The notes under the pieces are model-generated. The model had not been told where the DNA came from. It did not search any database and saw only the letters and a program-made list of their open reading frames with translations. Shown piece by piece: positions 25,153-34,159 of a stretch of DNA of 64,000 nt; the first letter of the stretch is position 1; each line of letters begins with the position of its first letter. The stretch covers positions 284,503-348,502 of the forward strand of contig JAEWRI010000023.1 of assembly GCA_023460085.1 (NCBI GenBank), in the 5' to 3' direction. Source of the DNA: Bacillota bacterium (GTDB lineage Bacteria > Bacillota > Clostridia > Christensenellales > SZUA-584). The position numbers were made by a program, and so were the translations under genes.

Positions 25153-25716
25153 TTGGCAAAGCAGCTTACGAGTCAATTTGAGAACAACCGGCAGATGATA
25201 CTGGACGCCACATCGCGCCTGTTTTGCGAGAAGGGCGTGGATGCCACCAGTTTTTCGGATATTTCTCACGCCGTCAAGCTGTCCAAGGGTACGATTTACT
25301 ACTACTACCCTTCGAAGGATCATCTGATATTTGACGCCGCGGAGTATCATTTGAATCGGATAACGGACGGTATCTTTGCCTGGCTGGGTGCCGTGGCGGA
25401 GGACATGCCGCTGGAAGATACGCTGCTTGCCCTGCTGACAGCGGTATTTCAGGACGAGGATGCCTGCCGTCTCCATATCTGCCTCGTCAATTATTCCATC
25501 ATGGGCAACGACGCCATTAAAAATATCATGCGCGAAAGAATTGATCGGTGGCACACGATGGCAGAAGTGGGGCTCTCCAAAACCGGTTACGCGAAGCCGC
25601 TGACCGACGCGGTCTTCACCGCTATCGACAGCATCATATTGCACCGGGCGCTGGGAATACTGGATATTAATGAGAAGCAAATCGGCGAACATATCGCCAG
25701 ACATGTGTGGAAATAG
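25153..25716 (+). CDS. TetR/AcrR family transcriptional regulator
   Basis: A 187-aa regulator. The N-terminal DNA-binding domain reads NRQMILDATSRLFCEKGVDATSFSDISHAVKLSKGTIYYYYPSKDHLIFDAAEYHL, with a complete TetR helix-turn-helix. The C-terminal ligand domain is typical in length and unspecific in sequence. The TTG at 25153 is chosen because GGGGAG lies 7 nt upstream and because upstream residues would cover the operator. It probably represses its own operon; 21 nt separate it from the SGNH hydrolase gene, which may be its target. Confidence 0.88.
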   Translation: MAKQLTSQFENNRQMILDATSRLFCEKGVDATSFSDISHAVKLSKGTIYYYYPSKDHLIFDAAEYHLNRITDGIFAWLGAVAEDMPLEDTLLALLTAVFQDEDACRLHICLVNYSIMGNDAIKNIMRERIDRWHTMAEVGLSKTGYAKPLTDAVFTAIDSIILHRALGILDINEKQIGEHIARHVWK

Positions 25717-25737
25717 CATGGCATTAAGGAGGACATC

Positions 25738-26466
25738 ATGAGCAATAAAATTTTGGTGGTGGGCGACTCGCTCTGCAAAGGCGTAGTGCTCGACGAGGAG
25801 AAGAAGAAATATACGCTGCTCAAGGACAGCTTCATGAATCTGCTTTCGGGGCATCTCGACGCGCAGCTCATCAACGTTTCGCACTTTGGCGCAACGGTAG
25901 AACAGGGGCAGAAACAGCTGGAGGCCAAGTTCGAAAAATACGATCCCGATATCGTAGTCATCGAGTTCGGCGGAAATGACTGCGACTTTGCGTGGGACGA
26001 AATCGCAATCAACCCTTCCTTCGATCACATCCCGCACACGCCGCTGGACGAATTCGAAAAGCGCATCGACGCAATGATCGCCTTCGTGCGCGAAAACGGC
26101 AAAAAGCCGGTGCTCACCACGCTTCCCCCGCTGTACGCGGACAGTTATTTCAAATGGTTCACCAACTGCGATCAGGATAAGGGTTTCCGTATACTGAAGT
26201 GGCTGAAGGATGTGTGGCATATCTACTGGTGGCAGGAGCGCTATTCCAACTGCCTGCAGTACCTGTCCCGCAAACGGAATGTCGACTGCATTGACGTGCG
26301 CCGTGAGTTTCTCAAGGAAAAGGACTTTGAGCGCTACATCTGCTCGGACGGCATCCATCCCAATTCGGACGGCCACCGTCTGATATTCGAAGCCGTGCTC
26401 TCCTTTGTCCGCGAGCACGCGGCCTATCTGCTTCCGCCCTCGGAGACAGCGCCCGCCATCGCGTGA
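25738..26466 (+). CDS. SGNH/GDSL-family hydrolase
   Basis: A 242-aa esterase/lipase of the SGNH fold with no signal peptide. Catalytic blocks are visible: VVGDSLCKG (nucleophile Ser in GDS) at about 7-15, the glycine/asparagine oxyanion motifs NVSHFGATVEQG and EFGGNDCDF, and the C-terminal SDGIHPNSDGH with the catalytic Asp-His pair. The substrate is unknown (acyl, acetyl or lipid esters). It is co-transcribed with the TetR regulator, so its expression may respond to that regulator's ligand. A bidirectional terminator follows. Confidence 0.9.
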   Translation: MSNKILVVGDSLCKGVVLDEEKKKYTLLKDSFMNLLSGHLDAQLINVSHFGATVEQGQKQLEAKFEKYDPDIVVIEFGGNDCDFAWDEIAINPSFDHIPHTPLDEFEKRIDAMIAFVRENGKKPVLTTLPPLYADSYFKWFTNCDQDKGFRILKWLKDVWHIYWWQERYSNCLQYLSRKRNVDCIDVRREFLKEKDFERYICSDGIHPNSDGHRLIFEAVLSFVREHAAYLLPPSETAPAIA

Positions 26467-26505
26467 TTAATACGGTAAGACCTGTTCATAAATGCCGAAC
26501 ATCAA

Positions 26506-26536
26506 AAAACCGATCCGGGAATCCCGGATCGGTTTT
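26506..26536. terminator. bidirectional terminator between the SGNH hydrolase and the propeller gene
   Basis: AAAACCGATCCGGGA (26506-26520) and its exact reverse complement (26522-26536) are separated by one base. A-tracts and T-tracts flank both sides, suiting two convergent transcripts. Confidence 0.88.
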
Positions 26537-26549
26537 GCGTCTGTCAGGA

Positions 26550-27806
26550 TTACGGAACCTGTATATGGACCAGTGCGTTGGCCGCAACACCAAACGATAT
26601 ATCGTACCATATGACGTCCTTGCCATTGGCGCTGCTGAGCGTCACGGTGGTCGTCGGCGACGAAAGCCTGCCCGTCGACCCATCCGAGAAGTAATAGATA
26701 TAGACGGCGCCATTCAGCGTATATACGACGTATCCCTCTCCCACCTCGTAATTGAGAACGTCCGTGGCGAGCTTGACGGGAGCGCCGTAGGTATCGCCGC
26801 TCTTCTTGCACAGCATCAGATTGGTGCCCGGCCCACCCGTGCCGTCCATGTATACGATGTTGCCGCCAGAGATTTTTGGGTTATAAGCGAAGGTGCCCGG
26901 CGTGAAGCGGATGGCCTGGGTATCGCCGCCCTCCACCAGGGGAATGACGCAAATCTCGGCATCGGTGCTGGCCGACGATCCCTGCTGCGAGGTTGTCAGA
27001 TTCTCTCCCTGCGGCTCCACAAAAACGATAGCGTCCCCGCTTGCATACGCAGCGCTGGTAGAGAAATAGGTATTGACGAACACCTCGATCTCAACGCACT
27101 CTTTATTGACGAGGTCGTATACATACAGCCTGTCCTTGCCAAAGCTGTTCGTCCCCTTGCTGACCTGCTGCAGCCATATTGCGTAATTTCCCGAAAGAGA
27201 AACCTTGGGCATGCCAAACAGGTATTCACGAAGCACGAAGGCCTCTCCGGTGGCGCGATCCACGGCGCATACCGATCCGCCGTTTTCCGACTTGCAGTCC
27301 AGATAGACGATGTAATTCGCGTTGAGCTTGGGCTCAAACAGCGCGCTGTTCTTCTTTTCAATGCCGCCCACTTCAGCAGCGGTCGCACTGGTCATGTTAT
27401 AAATCACAAGCCGGTCCAGCGTGGGGGAATCGCTCATCTTGTCGCCGGAGGCGAATATGATCTCGTCGCCGGATACGTACGCGTCGTATATTACCTTATA
27501 CCCGATACCCTCAAGCTCCTCTTCGCCTTCCGACATGTCCTCTCTCGCAATGGGCGTTGCCACAGGCGTATTGGTTGCACTGGGGGTCGATTGAGCACCC
27601 TGTTGCCCGTCTTTTCCGCCCGGCAGTATGACAAGCACGAGTATGAGCACCACCGCTACAACCGCGAGGCCAATGCCTCCGAAGAGCAGTATCGGTCTCC
27701 AGTTGATATTCAGCCGGGAGAGGCCGCCTCTTCCCCTGCCTCTGCTGCTCCTGCGTCGGCTTCCTACGCTCTTTCTTCTGCGATATTTGTTCAGCTTTGT
27801 TAACAC
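26550..27806 (-). CDS. membrane-anchored beta-propeller (TolB-like) protein
   Basis: About 418 aa. A strongly basic N-terminus (RRRKSVGSRRRSSRGRGRGG) precedes one transmembrane helix (ILLFGGIGLAVVAVVLILVLVILPGG). A threonine/proline linker (STPSATNTPVATPIA) leads to a beta-propeller of TolB-like blades (YIVYLDCKSENGGSVCAVDRATGEAF, YAIWLQQVSKG, YNPKISGGNIVYMDG). Function unknown; it may be a cell-surface binding or sensing protein. The start is the GTG at 27806, with AAGGAG 6 nt upstream, in preference to an ATG at 27833. Confidence 0.75.
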   Translation of the reverse strand: MLTKLNKYRRRKSVGSRRRSSRGRGRGGLSRLNINWRPILLFGGIGLAVVAVVLILVLVILPGGKDGQQGAQSTPSATNTPVATPIAREDMSEGEEELEGIGYKVIYDAYVSGDEIIFASGDKMSDSPTLDRLVIYNMTSATAAEVGGIEKKNSALFEPKLNANYIVYLDCKSENGGSVCAVDRATGEAFVLREYLFGMPKVSLSGNYAIWLQQVSKGTNSFGKDRLYVYDLVNKECVEIEVFVNTYFSTSAAYASGDAIVFVEPQGENLTTSQQGSSASTDAEICVIPLVEGGDTQAIRFTPGTFAYNPKISGGNIVYMDGTGGPGTNLMLCKKSGDTYGAPVKLATDVLNYEVGEGYVVYTLNGAVYIYYFSDGSTGRLSSPTTTVTLSSANGKDVIWYDISFGVAANALVHIQVP

Positions 27807-27867
27807 GTTGTACTCCTTCCGGCGATATCGCACGTTTATACTATCCTAAAAAAGGCGCTTTTTCAAC

Positions 27868-28791
27868 TCAGATGCTGCGCGTACGTCCAAAGCCCATATA
27901 CACAGTTTCCTTGAAAAAGTTCAGCGCCTCCGCGTTAAACTTGTCAGGCTTCTCTTCATGTACGAAATGGCCGCAGTTACGAATGCGGGTATGGCGCGCA
28001 CCGGGAATTGCCACCGCATACGCGCGCACCGCGTTATCGGGATGCATCTTATCAGACATGCCCGATATCACCAGCGTGGGCTGCTGTATGACCCGCAGCA
28101 AGGAGCGTACGTATTCGTCGTCAAAATGCATCAGCGACATTACCAGCGCCTCCCGCACATCCGCGCTGCGATATGGCTGTGCGTATCCCGCGGCGACTTC
28201 GTCCGTCAGCTTTGTCGCGTCAAAATACATGCCATGCAGCAGGCTTTTGATGGTGCTGTCGCTGACGATCAGCGGAAACAGCTTTCTCCCGGCCCAAGAT
28301 ACCAGTGCGCGCATCGCAAACGGGTAGTGCTCGTTGGGACCGCCCGGAGAGGCCAGCACCAGACGCAACACACGCGCCGGCTGTTCCGCAGCGATACACA
28401 GCGCGGAAAGGCACCCCGTTGAAAACGCGATAATATGTACCTGCGGTATCTCCAGCTCGTCCAGCAGCGCACTCAGCACAAGCGCCTGTTCTTCCACGGT
28501 ATAATAGATGTTAGGGTGTCCGCTGTAACCAAAGCCGGCCAAATCCGGCGCGATCACCCGAAACCCGTTTTTCGCAAAGTAAGAGATGGTGTGTCGCCAT
28601 GTATACAGCGACTGCCCGATGCCATGCACCAAAAGAAGCGGAATGCCGTCTCCTTCGTCCACGTAATGAATTCGCGTGTCGAACAGGATACTCTCTGTAC
28701 CCGCTTCCATATCGCCCGCAATTTCAAATGAAATATCCGCAAACGCCCCGATGTTCTCGCTGTTCTCGAAGGGCTTTCGCGTTCTCAGCAT
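27868..28791 (-). CDS. alpha/beta-fold hydrolase
   Basis: About 307 aa. It has the alpha/beta-hydrolase oxyanion motif LLLVHGIGQSLYTW, the segment VIAPDLAGFGYSG, the nucleophile elbow IAFSTGCLSAL (Ser in FSTG), and the C-terminal GMSDKMHPDNAV (acid) and NCGHFVHEEKP (His). The catalytic triad is therefore complete. There is no signal peptide. The reading frame is open far upstream, into the cca gene, but the promoter at 28851-28879 and family length favour the ATG at 28791; the ribosome site is weak, so the start is uncertain. Substrate unknown. Confidence 0.85.
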   Translation of the reverse strand: MLRTRKPFENSENIGAFADISFEIAGDMEAGTESILFDTRIHYVDEGDGIPLLLVHGIGQSLYTWRHTISYFAKNGFRVIAPDLAGFGYSGHPNIYYTVEEQALVLSALLDELEIPQVHIIAFSTGCLSALCIAAEQPARVLRLVLASPGGPNEHYPFAMRALVSWAGRKLFPLIVSDSTIKSLLHGMYFDATKLTDEVAAGYAQPYRSADVREALVMSLMHFDDEYVRSLLRVIQQPTLVISGMSDKMHPDNAVRAYAVAIPGARHTRIRNCGHFVHEEKPDKFNAEALNFFKETVYMGFGRTRSI

Positions 28792-28850
28792 ATTCACGCT
28801 GCCCAATACCCCAGGCTTTCCTTTTATTTGGCGCGGTTGTGGCTGATACC

Positions 28851-28879
28851 AATATACTACTACCTGTCCCTGTTGACAA
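28851..28879 (-). promoter_or_regulatory. promoter of the alpha/beta-hydrolase gene
   Basis: On the reverse strand TTGTCA (28879-28874) and TATATT (28856-28851) are 17 nt apart. It lies in the 122-bp gap after cca, so the hydrolase need not depend on cca transcription. Confidence 0.65.
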
Positions 28880-28913
28880 GTCTTGCGTTCACTTAAATGA
28901 AATAATTGTAATG

Positions 28914-30308
28914 TTAAAGTAACATATTTGCTTTCATCCCGCGAAGCCTGTCCAACAGCGCTCCGCGCTGGTTCAGCGCTGGATGAAGAACGCACTCCGC
29001 ATGAAGCGTCTCCAGCACGCGGCCAACCTGCTTTGACGGCGGAATATCCAGCGCCTGCATCACATCCTCGCCGGTGATGGCCAGGTCCGATACGCGCCAC
29101 GGCACGCCGTCGGCCTCCATGCGATAAAGCTCTGCCCGCCACCGGTCTGCCGACGGCGCTTCGGTACCGTACCCCGACCCCGCGATATCCGCCCGTCGCA
29201 GCGCGATGAGCTGTTCGAAGGCTTCCCTTCCCAGCCGGACGGCGCGTTTGCGCAGGGTCGATCGCTTTGCTCGCCCTTCAAGATCGAACATGTGCCACCG
29301 TACAAGCCGCGTCACGGCGTCCCGCGTGGCGTTATCGAAGCGCAGCGCGGAAAGCGCCTCGCGCGCCAGTGTCTCGCCCAGAACCTCATGGCCATACATG
29401 TTGCCGTTCTGTGCCAAAACACGCGGTTTGCCGATGTCATGCAGCAGCGCGGCCAGCCGCAGCGTCAGCTCCGGCGGCGCGGCGGCGCATGCGTAAAGGT
29501 TATGCCACAGCACGTCGTGCCGGTGATACTGCGCCTTCTGCGCGACACCCTCTCCTTCGCACAGCGCCGGCACCACATACCGCAGCGCCCCCGCCTCGTG
29601 CAGCAGCGAAAGGCCGCGCAGCGGCGCGTCCGCGCCCGCCAGCTGCGGGTATTTGGTATCAGAGAGCAGAATCTTAACCAGTTCGTCGCGCTTGCGCTCC
29701 GCCGAGATGTCGGTCAGCAGCGGTGCGCGCCTTTTCGCGCAGTCCATCAGCTCCGGCGATACGGAAAAGCCCAGTTCCGCCGCGAAGCGCGCCATGCGCA
29801 TGATGCGCAGTCCGTCGTCCCGCAGCGTAATGTCGGGATCCTCTGCCGCGGCGCGCAGCACGCGCGCCCGGATATCCGCGATACCGCTGCCCGTAGGATC
29901 GGCATATCGTTCCGCCGCGGTATCCAGATACATCGCGTTGGCGGTAAAGTCCCGCCTGCGCGCATCCTTCTCCATATCGTCGGTAAAGGCCACGCGGGAG
30001 GGCCTGTGCTGACCGGTTTCGGGATATACATCGCTGCGGAATGTGGTGTGCTCGAAAGCCAGCGTCCGCCCGTCCCGGTGAATGTGCAGTTCCACCGTGC
30101 CCAGCTCCGCCGCCTTGGGGATCACGGAAAACCCTGCCGCGCGCGCGATTTCCGTGGCTTCGTCGGGTGTCGCGGCAGAGCATATATCCACGTCGCCGCC
30201 CGATATCCCGATAAGCGAGTTGCGCACGAAGCCGCCCACGAGGTACAGCGCATACCCTCGCGCCGCAAACAGCGCGCTCAGTTCGGGTATCCCCTCCGGC
30301 AGTTTCAT
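28914..30308 (-). CDS. cca: CCA tRNA nucleotidyltransferase with HD domain
   Basis: A 464-aa enzyme that adds or repairs the 3'-CCA end of tRNAs. The class II nucleotidyltransferase head has LYLVGGFVRNSLIG (GG at 25-26) and GGDVDIC with metal ligands D39 and D41, then RRDFTANAMYLD at about 118-129 and LRIMRMARFAAELGF at about 167-181. An HD-type domain follows, with LAALLHDIGKPRV (H290, D291). This combination is the clostridial CCA enzyme, although a poly(A)-polymerase-like activity cannot be ruled out. Its ATG overlaps the dapF stop by 4 nt. Confidence 0.92.
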   Translation of the reverse strand: MKLPEGIPELSALFAARGYALYLVGGFVRNSLIGISGGDVDICSAATPDEATEIARAAGFSVIPKAAELGTVELHIHRDGRTLAFEHTTFRSDVYPETGQHRPSRVAFTDDMEKDARRRDFTANAMYLDTAAERYADPTGSGIADIRARVLRAAAEDPDITLRDDGLRIMRMARFAAELGFSVSPELMDCAKRRAPLLTDISAERKRDELVKILLSDTKYPQLAGADAPLRGLSLLHEAGALRYVVPALCEGEGVAQKAQYHRHDVLWHNLYACAAAPPELTLRLAALLHDIGKPRVLAQNGNMYGHEVLGETLAREALSALRFDNATRDAVTRLVRWHMFDLEGRAKRSTLRKRAVRLGREAFEQLIALRRADIAGSGYGTEAPSADRWRAELYRMEADGVPWRVSDLAITGEDVMQALDIPPSKQVGRVLETLHAECVLHPALNQRGALLDRLRGMKANMLL

Positions 30309-31129
30309 TCCAGCAGCGCCGCGCGGAACACACGCTCCGCGGGGCCGGTCATCAGCACGCGTCCGTCCTCCAGATATTCTACGATCAGCCTTCCGGTCTT
30401 CAGATGTACATTCGCTTTGCGGTTAATGATGCCCTTGCGCGCCAGCGCCACCACGCTCGCGCACGAGCCGGTGCCGCATGCGTACGTTAGCGCCGCACCG
30501 CGCTCCCAGGTAAGCACGCGGATATTGTCTCGGTCCTCCACCTGCACAAAGTTGACATTGGTCTTGCGCGGGTAGAGCGCGTGGCGTTCCACGGCAGGCC
30601 CGAGCAACAGCGCCTCCTGCTCGTCGATGGCATCCACCAATACGATAGTATGCGGTACGCCCATCAGCAGTGAGGTTGCTGTCAGCTTTCGTCCGGCGGC
30701 TTCGATTTCAACCTCCGCCGCCTCTCCTTTGCCCGACATGGGTATGCTGGCCCTGTCAAACGCGGGCATGCCCATATCGACACACACGTCCGTCACCATG
30801 CCGTTCTGTATTATCAACCTGGGGCGCATCACGCCCGCCAGCGTCTCCACGGTCATCTCTTGCTTCTTGACCAGGCCGCGCTCGTATACGTACTTCGCGA
30901 AGCAGCGGATCCCGTTGCCGCACATCTCCGCTTCGCTGCCGTCCGCGTTGATAATGCGCATGCGAATATCGGCGGTGTCCGAATGCGCCGCCAGCAATAT
31001 GCCATCCGCACCCACCGACAGCCGCCTTTCGCACAGCCGTACCGCCAGCGCGTTCCAGTCCCGCAATACGCCGTCATCCTCAAAAAGTATGAAGTCGTTG
31101 CCGAGTCCGTGCACCTTTTCAAATTCCAT
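30305..31129 (-). CDS. dapF: diaminopimelate epimerase
   Basis: A 274-aa enzyme converting LL- to meso-diaminopimelate for lysine and peptidoglycan. It starts MEFEKVHGLGNDFILFED, the family N-terminus. The two catalytic cysteines are visible in EMCGNGIRCFAKYV (C70) and TYACGTGSCAS (C218), in two pseudo-symmetric halves. The start at 31129 is chosen because GGGAGG is 6 nt upstream; the in-frame ATG two codons earlier lies inside that ribosome site. It heads a two-gene operon with cca. Confidence 0.96.
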   Translation of the reverse strand: MEFEKVHGLGNDFILFEDDGVLRDWNALAVRLCERRLSVGADGILLAAHSDTADIRMRIINADGSEAEMCGNGIRCFAKYVYERGLVKKQEMTVETLAGVMRPRLIIQNGMVTDVCVDMGMPAFDRASIPMSGKGEAAEVEIEAAGRKLTATSLLMGVPHTIVLVDAIDEQEALLLGPAVERHALYPRKTNVNFVQVEDRDNIRVLTWERGAALTYACGTGSCASVVALARKGIINRKANVHLKTGRLIVEYLEDGRVLMTGPAERVFRAALLE

Positions 31130-31157
31130 ACGCATCCTCCCGCGCTTCGTTGCCCCT

Positions 31158-31186
31158 ATTATACCCGCCGCGCGCCTCCGCTTCAA
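31158..31186 (-). promoter_or_regulatory. promoter of the dapF-cca operon
   Basis: On the reverse strand TTGAAG (31186-31181), 17-nt GC-rich spacer, TATAAT (31163-31158). The leader is about 20 nt. Confidence 0.7.
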
Positions 31187-31209
31187 CCTTTGCCTGAAAA
31201 TCGGCATTC

Positions 31210-31238
31210 TTCATAACCGCCGCAAGTTATGGTATGAT
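31210..31238 (+). promoter_or_regulatory. promoter before the acetyltransferase relic and pdp
   Basis: TTCATA (31210-31215), 17 nt, TATGAT (31233-31238) with an extended -10 (TGG just upstream). It now drives pdp through the decayed gene. Confidence 0.5.
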
Positions 31239-31261
31239 GTCAGCAGAAAAAGGGTGAAGGC

Positions 31262-31482
31262 ATGGAAGTAACCTTCCGGCGCGTCGCTTCGTCGGATATC
31301 TTCGATATCGCCCTGCTTGCAAACGACGAAGGGGTTGCACGGATGACCGCGATCCTTCCTTATCCATATACGGATGAAATCTGCGGCAGCACTTCGTCCG
31401 GATGGGCACCGTACACGATCTGCTGTGTTTCGGACTGCTGAAAGAAGAATACCGGGGAGGAAATATTGATGCGAATCGTTGA
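31262..31482 (+). pseudogene. GNAT (RimJ/RimL-type) acetyltransferase relic with internal deletion
   Basis: From the ATG at 31262 the first 38 or so residues (MEVTFRRVASSDIFDIALLA NDEGVARMTAILPYPYT) read like the start of a RimJ/RimL-type N-acetyltransferase. The frame then degenerates and stops at 31441. In a different frame, from about 31399 to 31482, VHDLLCFGLLKEEYRG reproduces the family's C-terminal end and stops 14 nt inside pdp. About 120 central residues, including the acetyl-CoA loop, are missing. The gene was evidently coupled to pdp and has been deleted internally. Confidence 0.7.
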
Positions 31483-32767
31483 AATCATCGCGAAGAAGCG
31501 CGACGGAGACAAGCTGTCCCGTGAGGAAATCATATTTTTTATCGAAGGATATGTGGCGGGCGAGATACCGGATTATCAGGCATCCGCGCTGCTGATGGCC
31601 GCCTTTATTCGCGGTCTGGACGATGAAGAGACCGCCTGGCTTACCGATGCGATGGCCCGCTCCGGCGATATGGCGGATCTTTCCGCGCTGGGCACGGTGG
31701 CAGACAAGCACTCCACCGGCGGCGTGGCGGACACCACAACGCTGCTGGTCGTGCCGCTGGTGGCGGCGTGCGGTCTGCGCGTCGCCAAGATGTCGGGACG
31801 CGGCCTGGGACACACCGGCGGCACGCTGGATAAGCTGGAGTCCATTCCCGGCATGAGCACCGCGCTGACATTGGAAGCGTTCATGGCACAAATCGGGAGG
31901 GTAGGCGCCGCGGTGATGGGGCAGACGCTGCAGCTTTGCCCTGCGGACAAGCTGCTGTATGCGCTGCGCGACGTGACGGCCACGGTGGAGAGCATCCCGC
32001 TGATCGCGAGCAGCATCATGAGCAAAAAGCTGGCTTCCGGCGCAAACCTCATCATGCTGGATGTCAAGACGGGCAGCGGCGCTTTTATGACCGACCCCGC
32101 AGACGCACGCGCGCTGGCGGAAGCCATGGTGCGCATCGGTCAGCTCTCGGGCAGAAAAACCGCCGCTCTGATCAGTGACATGAGCCAGCCTCTGGGCAAC
32201 GCCGTCGGAAATTCGCTCGAGGTAACGGAAGCCATCGAAATACTGCAGGGCCGGTACGAAGGCGATCTGCTCACCGTGGCGATGGCGCTGGGGTCACGCA
32301 TGCTGCGGCTGGCGGGCATCGCGCGCGCGCAGGACGAAGCACTGGCGCTGCTGGAGAACGCGCTGAAATCGGGGCGTGCGCTAAAAAAGCTCGCTGAAAT
32401 CATCGCAGCGCAGGGCGGAGATGCGCGCGTCACGGAGGATGTCTCCCGAATGCCGAGGGCGCGGCTCGTCTCTGCCGTAACGGCTCCGCGCGATGGCCTC
32501 GTGTCCGCCTTCGACTGCCGCGGTCTGGGGCTTGCCGCGGGCACCTTGGGTGCGGGTCGGCAGAAGAAAGAGGATGTCATCGATCTCTCGGTGGGCTTCG
32601 TTTTGAAAAAACGCATCGGCGATGCCGTTCGGACAGGCGAAGCGCTGTATGAACTCCACGCGAACGACGCGGAAAAACTGCGGGAGGCCGAGGCGGCGCT
32701 TTTGCAGTGTGTCCGCATTTCTGAAAGCGCGCAGAAGCCACCGCTCCTTTATGGGGATGTGAACTGA
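31469..32767 (+). CDS. pdp: pyrimidine-nucleoside phosphorylase
   Basis: A 432-aa enzyme that splits uridine and thymidine with phosphate, for pyrimidine salvage. The family signature is clear: MRIVEIIAKKRDGDKLSREEIIFFIEGYVAGEIPDYQASALLMA at the N-terminus, KHSTGGVADTTTLLVVPLVAACG (phosphate loop), SGRGLGHTGGTLDKLESIPG, and the C-terminal domain with GFVLKKRIGDAV. The length favours the dimeric pyrimidine type rather than a specific thymidine enzyme. GGGGAGG lies before the ATG at 31469; that ribosome site is inside the acetyltransferase relic. Confidence 0.95.
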   Translation: MRIVEIIAKKRDGDKLSREEIIFFIEGYVAGEIPDYQASALLMAAFIRGLDDEETAWLTDAMARSGDMADLSALGTVADKHSTGGVADTTTLLVVPLVAACGLRVAKMSGRGLGHTGGTLDKLESIPGMSTALTLEAFMAQIGRVGAAVMGQTLQLCPADKLLYALRDVTATVESIPLIASSIMSKKLASGANLIMLDVKTGSGAFMTDPADARALAEAMVRIGQLSGRKTAALISDMSQPLGNAVGNSLEVTEAIEILQGRYEGDLLTVAMALGSRMLRLAGIARAQDEALALLENALKSGRALKKLAEIIAAQGGDARVTEDVSRMPRARLVSAVTAPRDGLVSAFDCRGLGLAAGTLGAGRQKKEDVIDLSVGFVLKKRIGDAVRTGEALYELHANDAEKLREAEAALLQCVRISESAQKPPLLYGDVN

Positions 32768-32901
32768 AATTTTACGAGGTATTTAACCGTACAAAGAGCA
32801 TAAAAGAGGATGAAAGCGCAAATCGGTTCATTAAACCGTAATAGTTCTGTAATAATCTAAACAGATTCGTATTTTTCGCCTCTGGCGCGCTCTAGCGCAA
32901 A

Positions 32902-32930
32902 TTGCCTTAAAACCCTTGCGCCATTATACT
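32902..32930 (+). promoter_or_regulatory. promoter of the NlpC/P60 gene
   Basis: TTGCCT (32902-32907), 17 nt, TATACT (32925-32930). The remainder of the 189-bp gap after pdp is AT-rich and shows no clear terminator. Confidence 0.6.
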
Positions 32931-32956
32931 GAATATAATATGGACACAAGGGGTTT

Positions 32957-34159
32957 ATGATGCGGAGAAGGCGGTTGCTGCTGTGGGTGATGGTGGTTGT
33001 AACTTTGTTTGCGTTTATCCCCACCGCACTGGCGGCAGAGCGCTATGAAATTCTCATGATAGGTGACCGGGACGAATATGTGACGGCACTTCAGAAACGG
33101 CTTATTGCAATCGGACTGATGGAAGGAAAACCCACCGGTTATTTTGGTACGGTAACACAACAGGCGGTGATTGACTATCAGTCGCAGCATGGACTGATTG
33201 TGGACGGCAAGGCAGGCCCTCAGACGCTCTCTTCGCTGATGGGATCCGGTTTTGATCTGCCGTACGATCGCTCCGTCAGCGGCGACAAGGATACCGGCGC
33301 GTATTACCCCGGCGACAAAGGCAGCGCCATATCCGCGCTGCAGGAATCGCTGAAAGTGCTGGAATACTACGACTATCCCACCATCACAGGGTATTATGGA
33401 CCGGTCACACAGCAGGCAGTGACGCGTTTCCAGCGCACCAACGGGTTGACGATAGATGGCATCGCCGGGCCTGAGACGCTGGAATTGCTGGCGTCGGGCA
33501 ATGCGAAATTTTACTGCATCTACCCCGGTGACAGCGGCTCGGACGTGGAAGCGCTGCAGGCCCGGCTAAAAGAGCTGGGATATTATCAATACGAAAGTGT
33601 TACGGGGTATTTCGGCTCAGTTACGGAGCACGCGGTGATGGAATTTCAGGCGCAATGCGGCCTTACGGTAGACGCCAAGGCGGGCAAAAATACGCGCGCA
33701 CTGCTCTATTCCGGAAACGCGCCTGTATGGGACGGCGTCGATCGCGTTGCGGGCGGCAGCCAAAACACATCCCCACCCTCTTCTGTCGATAAAATGATCG
33801 ATTTTGCCATCAGTCAGATGGACAAGAAATATGTGTATTCTACCGAAGGCCCGTCTTCGTTCGACTGCTCCGGCTTTGTATATTATGTTCTCAAGTACAT
33901 GGGCGTGTCCACCGCACGCTACAGCGCCAGCGGCTTTTCCTCGGTGGAAAGCTGGGTCAAAATATCGTCTCAGCCGTCCTTAAAGCCCGGCGATTTGCTC
34001 TTCTTCAAGTCCGACTCCAGCAGCCGTATCAGCCATGTGGGAATATACCTTGGCAGCGGCCAATTCATTCACGCGAGCGCCAGCAGCGGCCGTGTTCTCG
34101 TAAGCACCATGTCGGATTATTACAGCCGTAACTTCGTTCTCGCAAGGCGCGTTTTTTAA
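32957..34159 (+). CDS. secreted NlpC/P60 peptidoglycan hydrolase with three peptidoglycan-binding domains
   Basis: A 400-aa exported protein. The signal peptide (RRRRLLLWVMVVVTLFAFIPTALA) is followed by three PG_binding_1 repeats, at about 40-90, 110-165 and 183-238, each with the pattern LQxRL..LGYY....TGYFG.VTxxAV..FQ...GL.VD..AG..T. The C-terminal NlpC/P60 domain (about 260-400) carries the catalytic Cys in FDCSGFVYYVLKYMG and the His in SHVGIYLGSGQFIHAS. It should cleave peptide stems in the cell wall, in growth, division or possibly spore cortex events. It takes the place of rpmH-type genes upstream of dnaA. Confidence 0.94.
   Translation: MMRRRRLLLWVMVVVTLFAFIPTALAAERYEILMIGDRDEYVTALQKRLIAIGLMEGKPTGYFGTVTQQAVIDYQSQHGLIVDGKAGPQTLSSLMGSGFDLPYDRSVSGDKDTGAYYPGDKGSAISALQESLKVLEYYDYPTITGYYGPVTQQAVTRFQRTNGLTIDGIAGPETLELLASGNAKFYCIYPGDSGSDVEALQARLKELGYYQYESVTGYFGSVTEHAVMEFQAQCGLTVDAKAGKNTRALLYSGNAPVWDGVDRVAGGSQNTSPPSSVDKMIDFAISQMDKKYVYSTEGPSSFDCSGFVYYVLKYMGVSTARYSASGFSSVESWVKISSQPSLKPGDLLFFKSDSSSRISHVGIYLGSGQFIHASASSGRVLVSTMSDYYSRNFVLARRVF

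Noticed and set aside
30905..31891. Reverse-strand frame at 31211-31891 opposite pdp
   Set aside because: It is antisense to pdp and the GNAT relic and encodes a His/Gln/Arg-rich shadow with no start signals.
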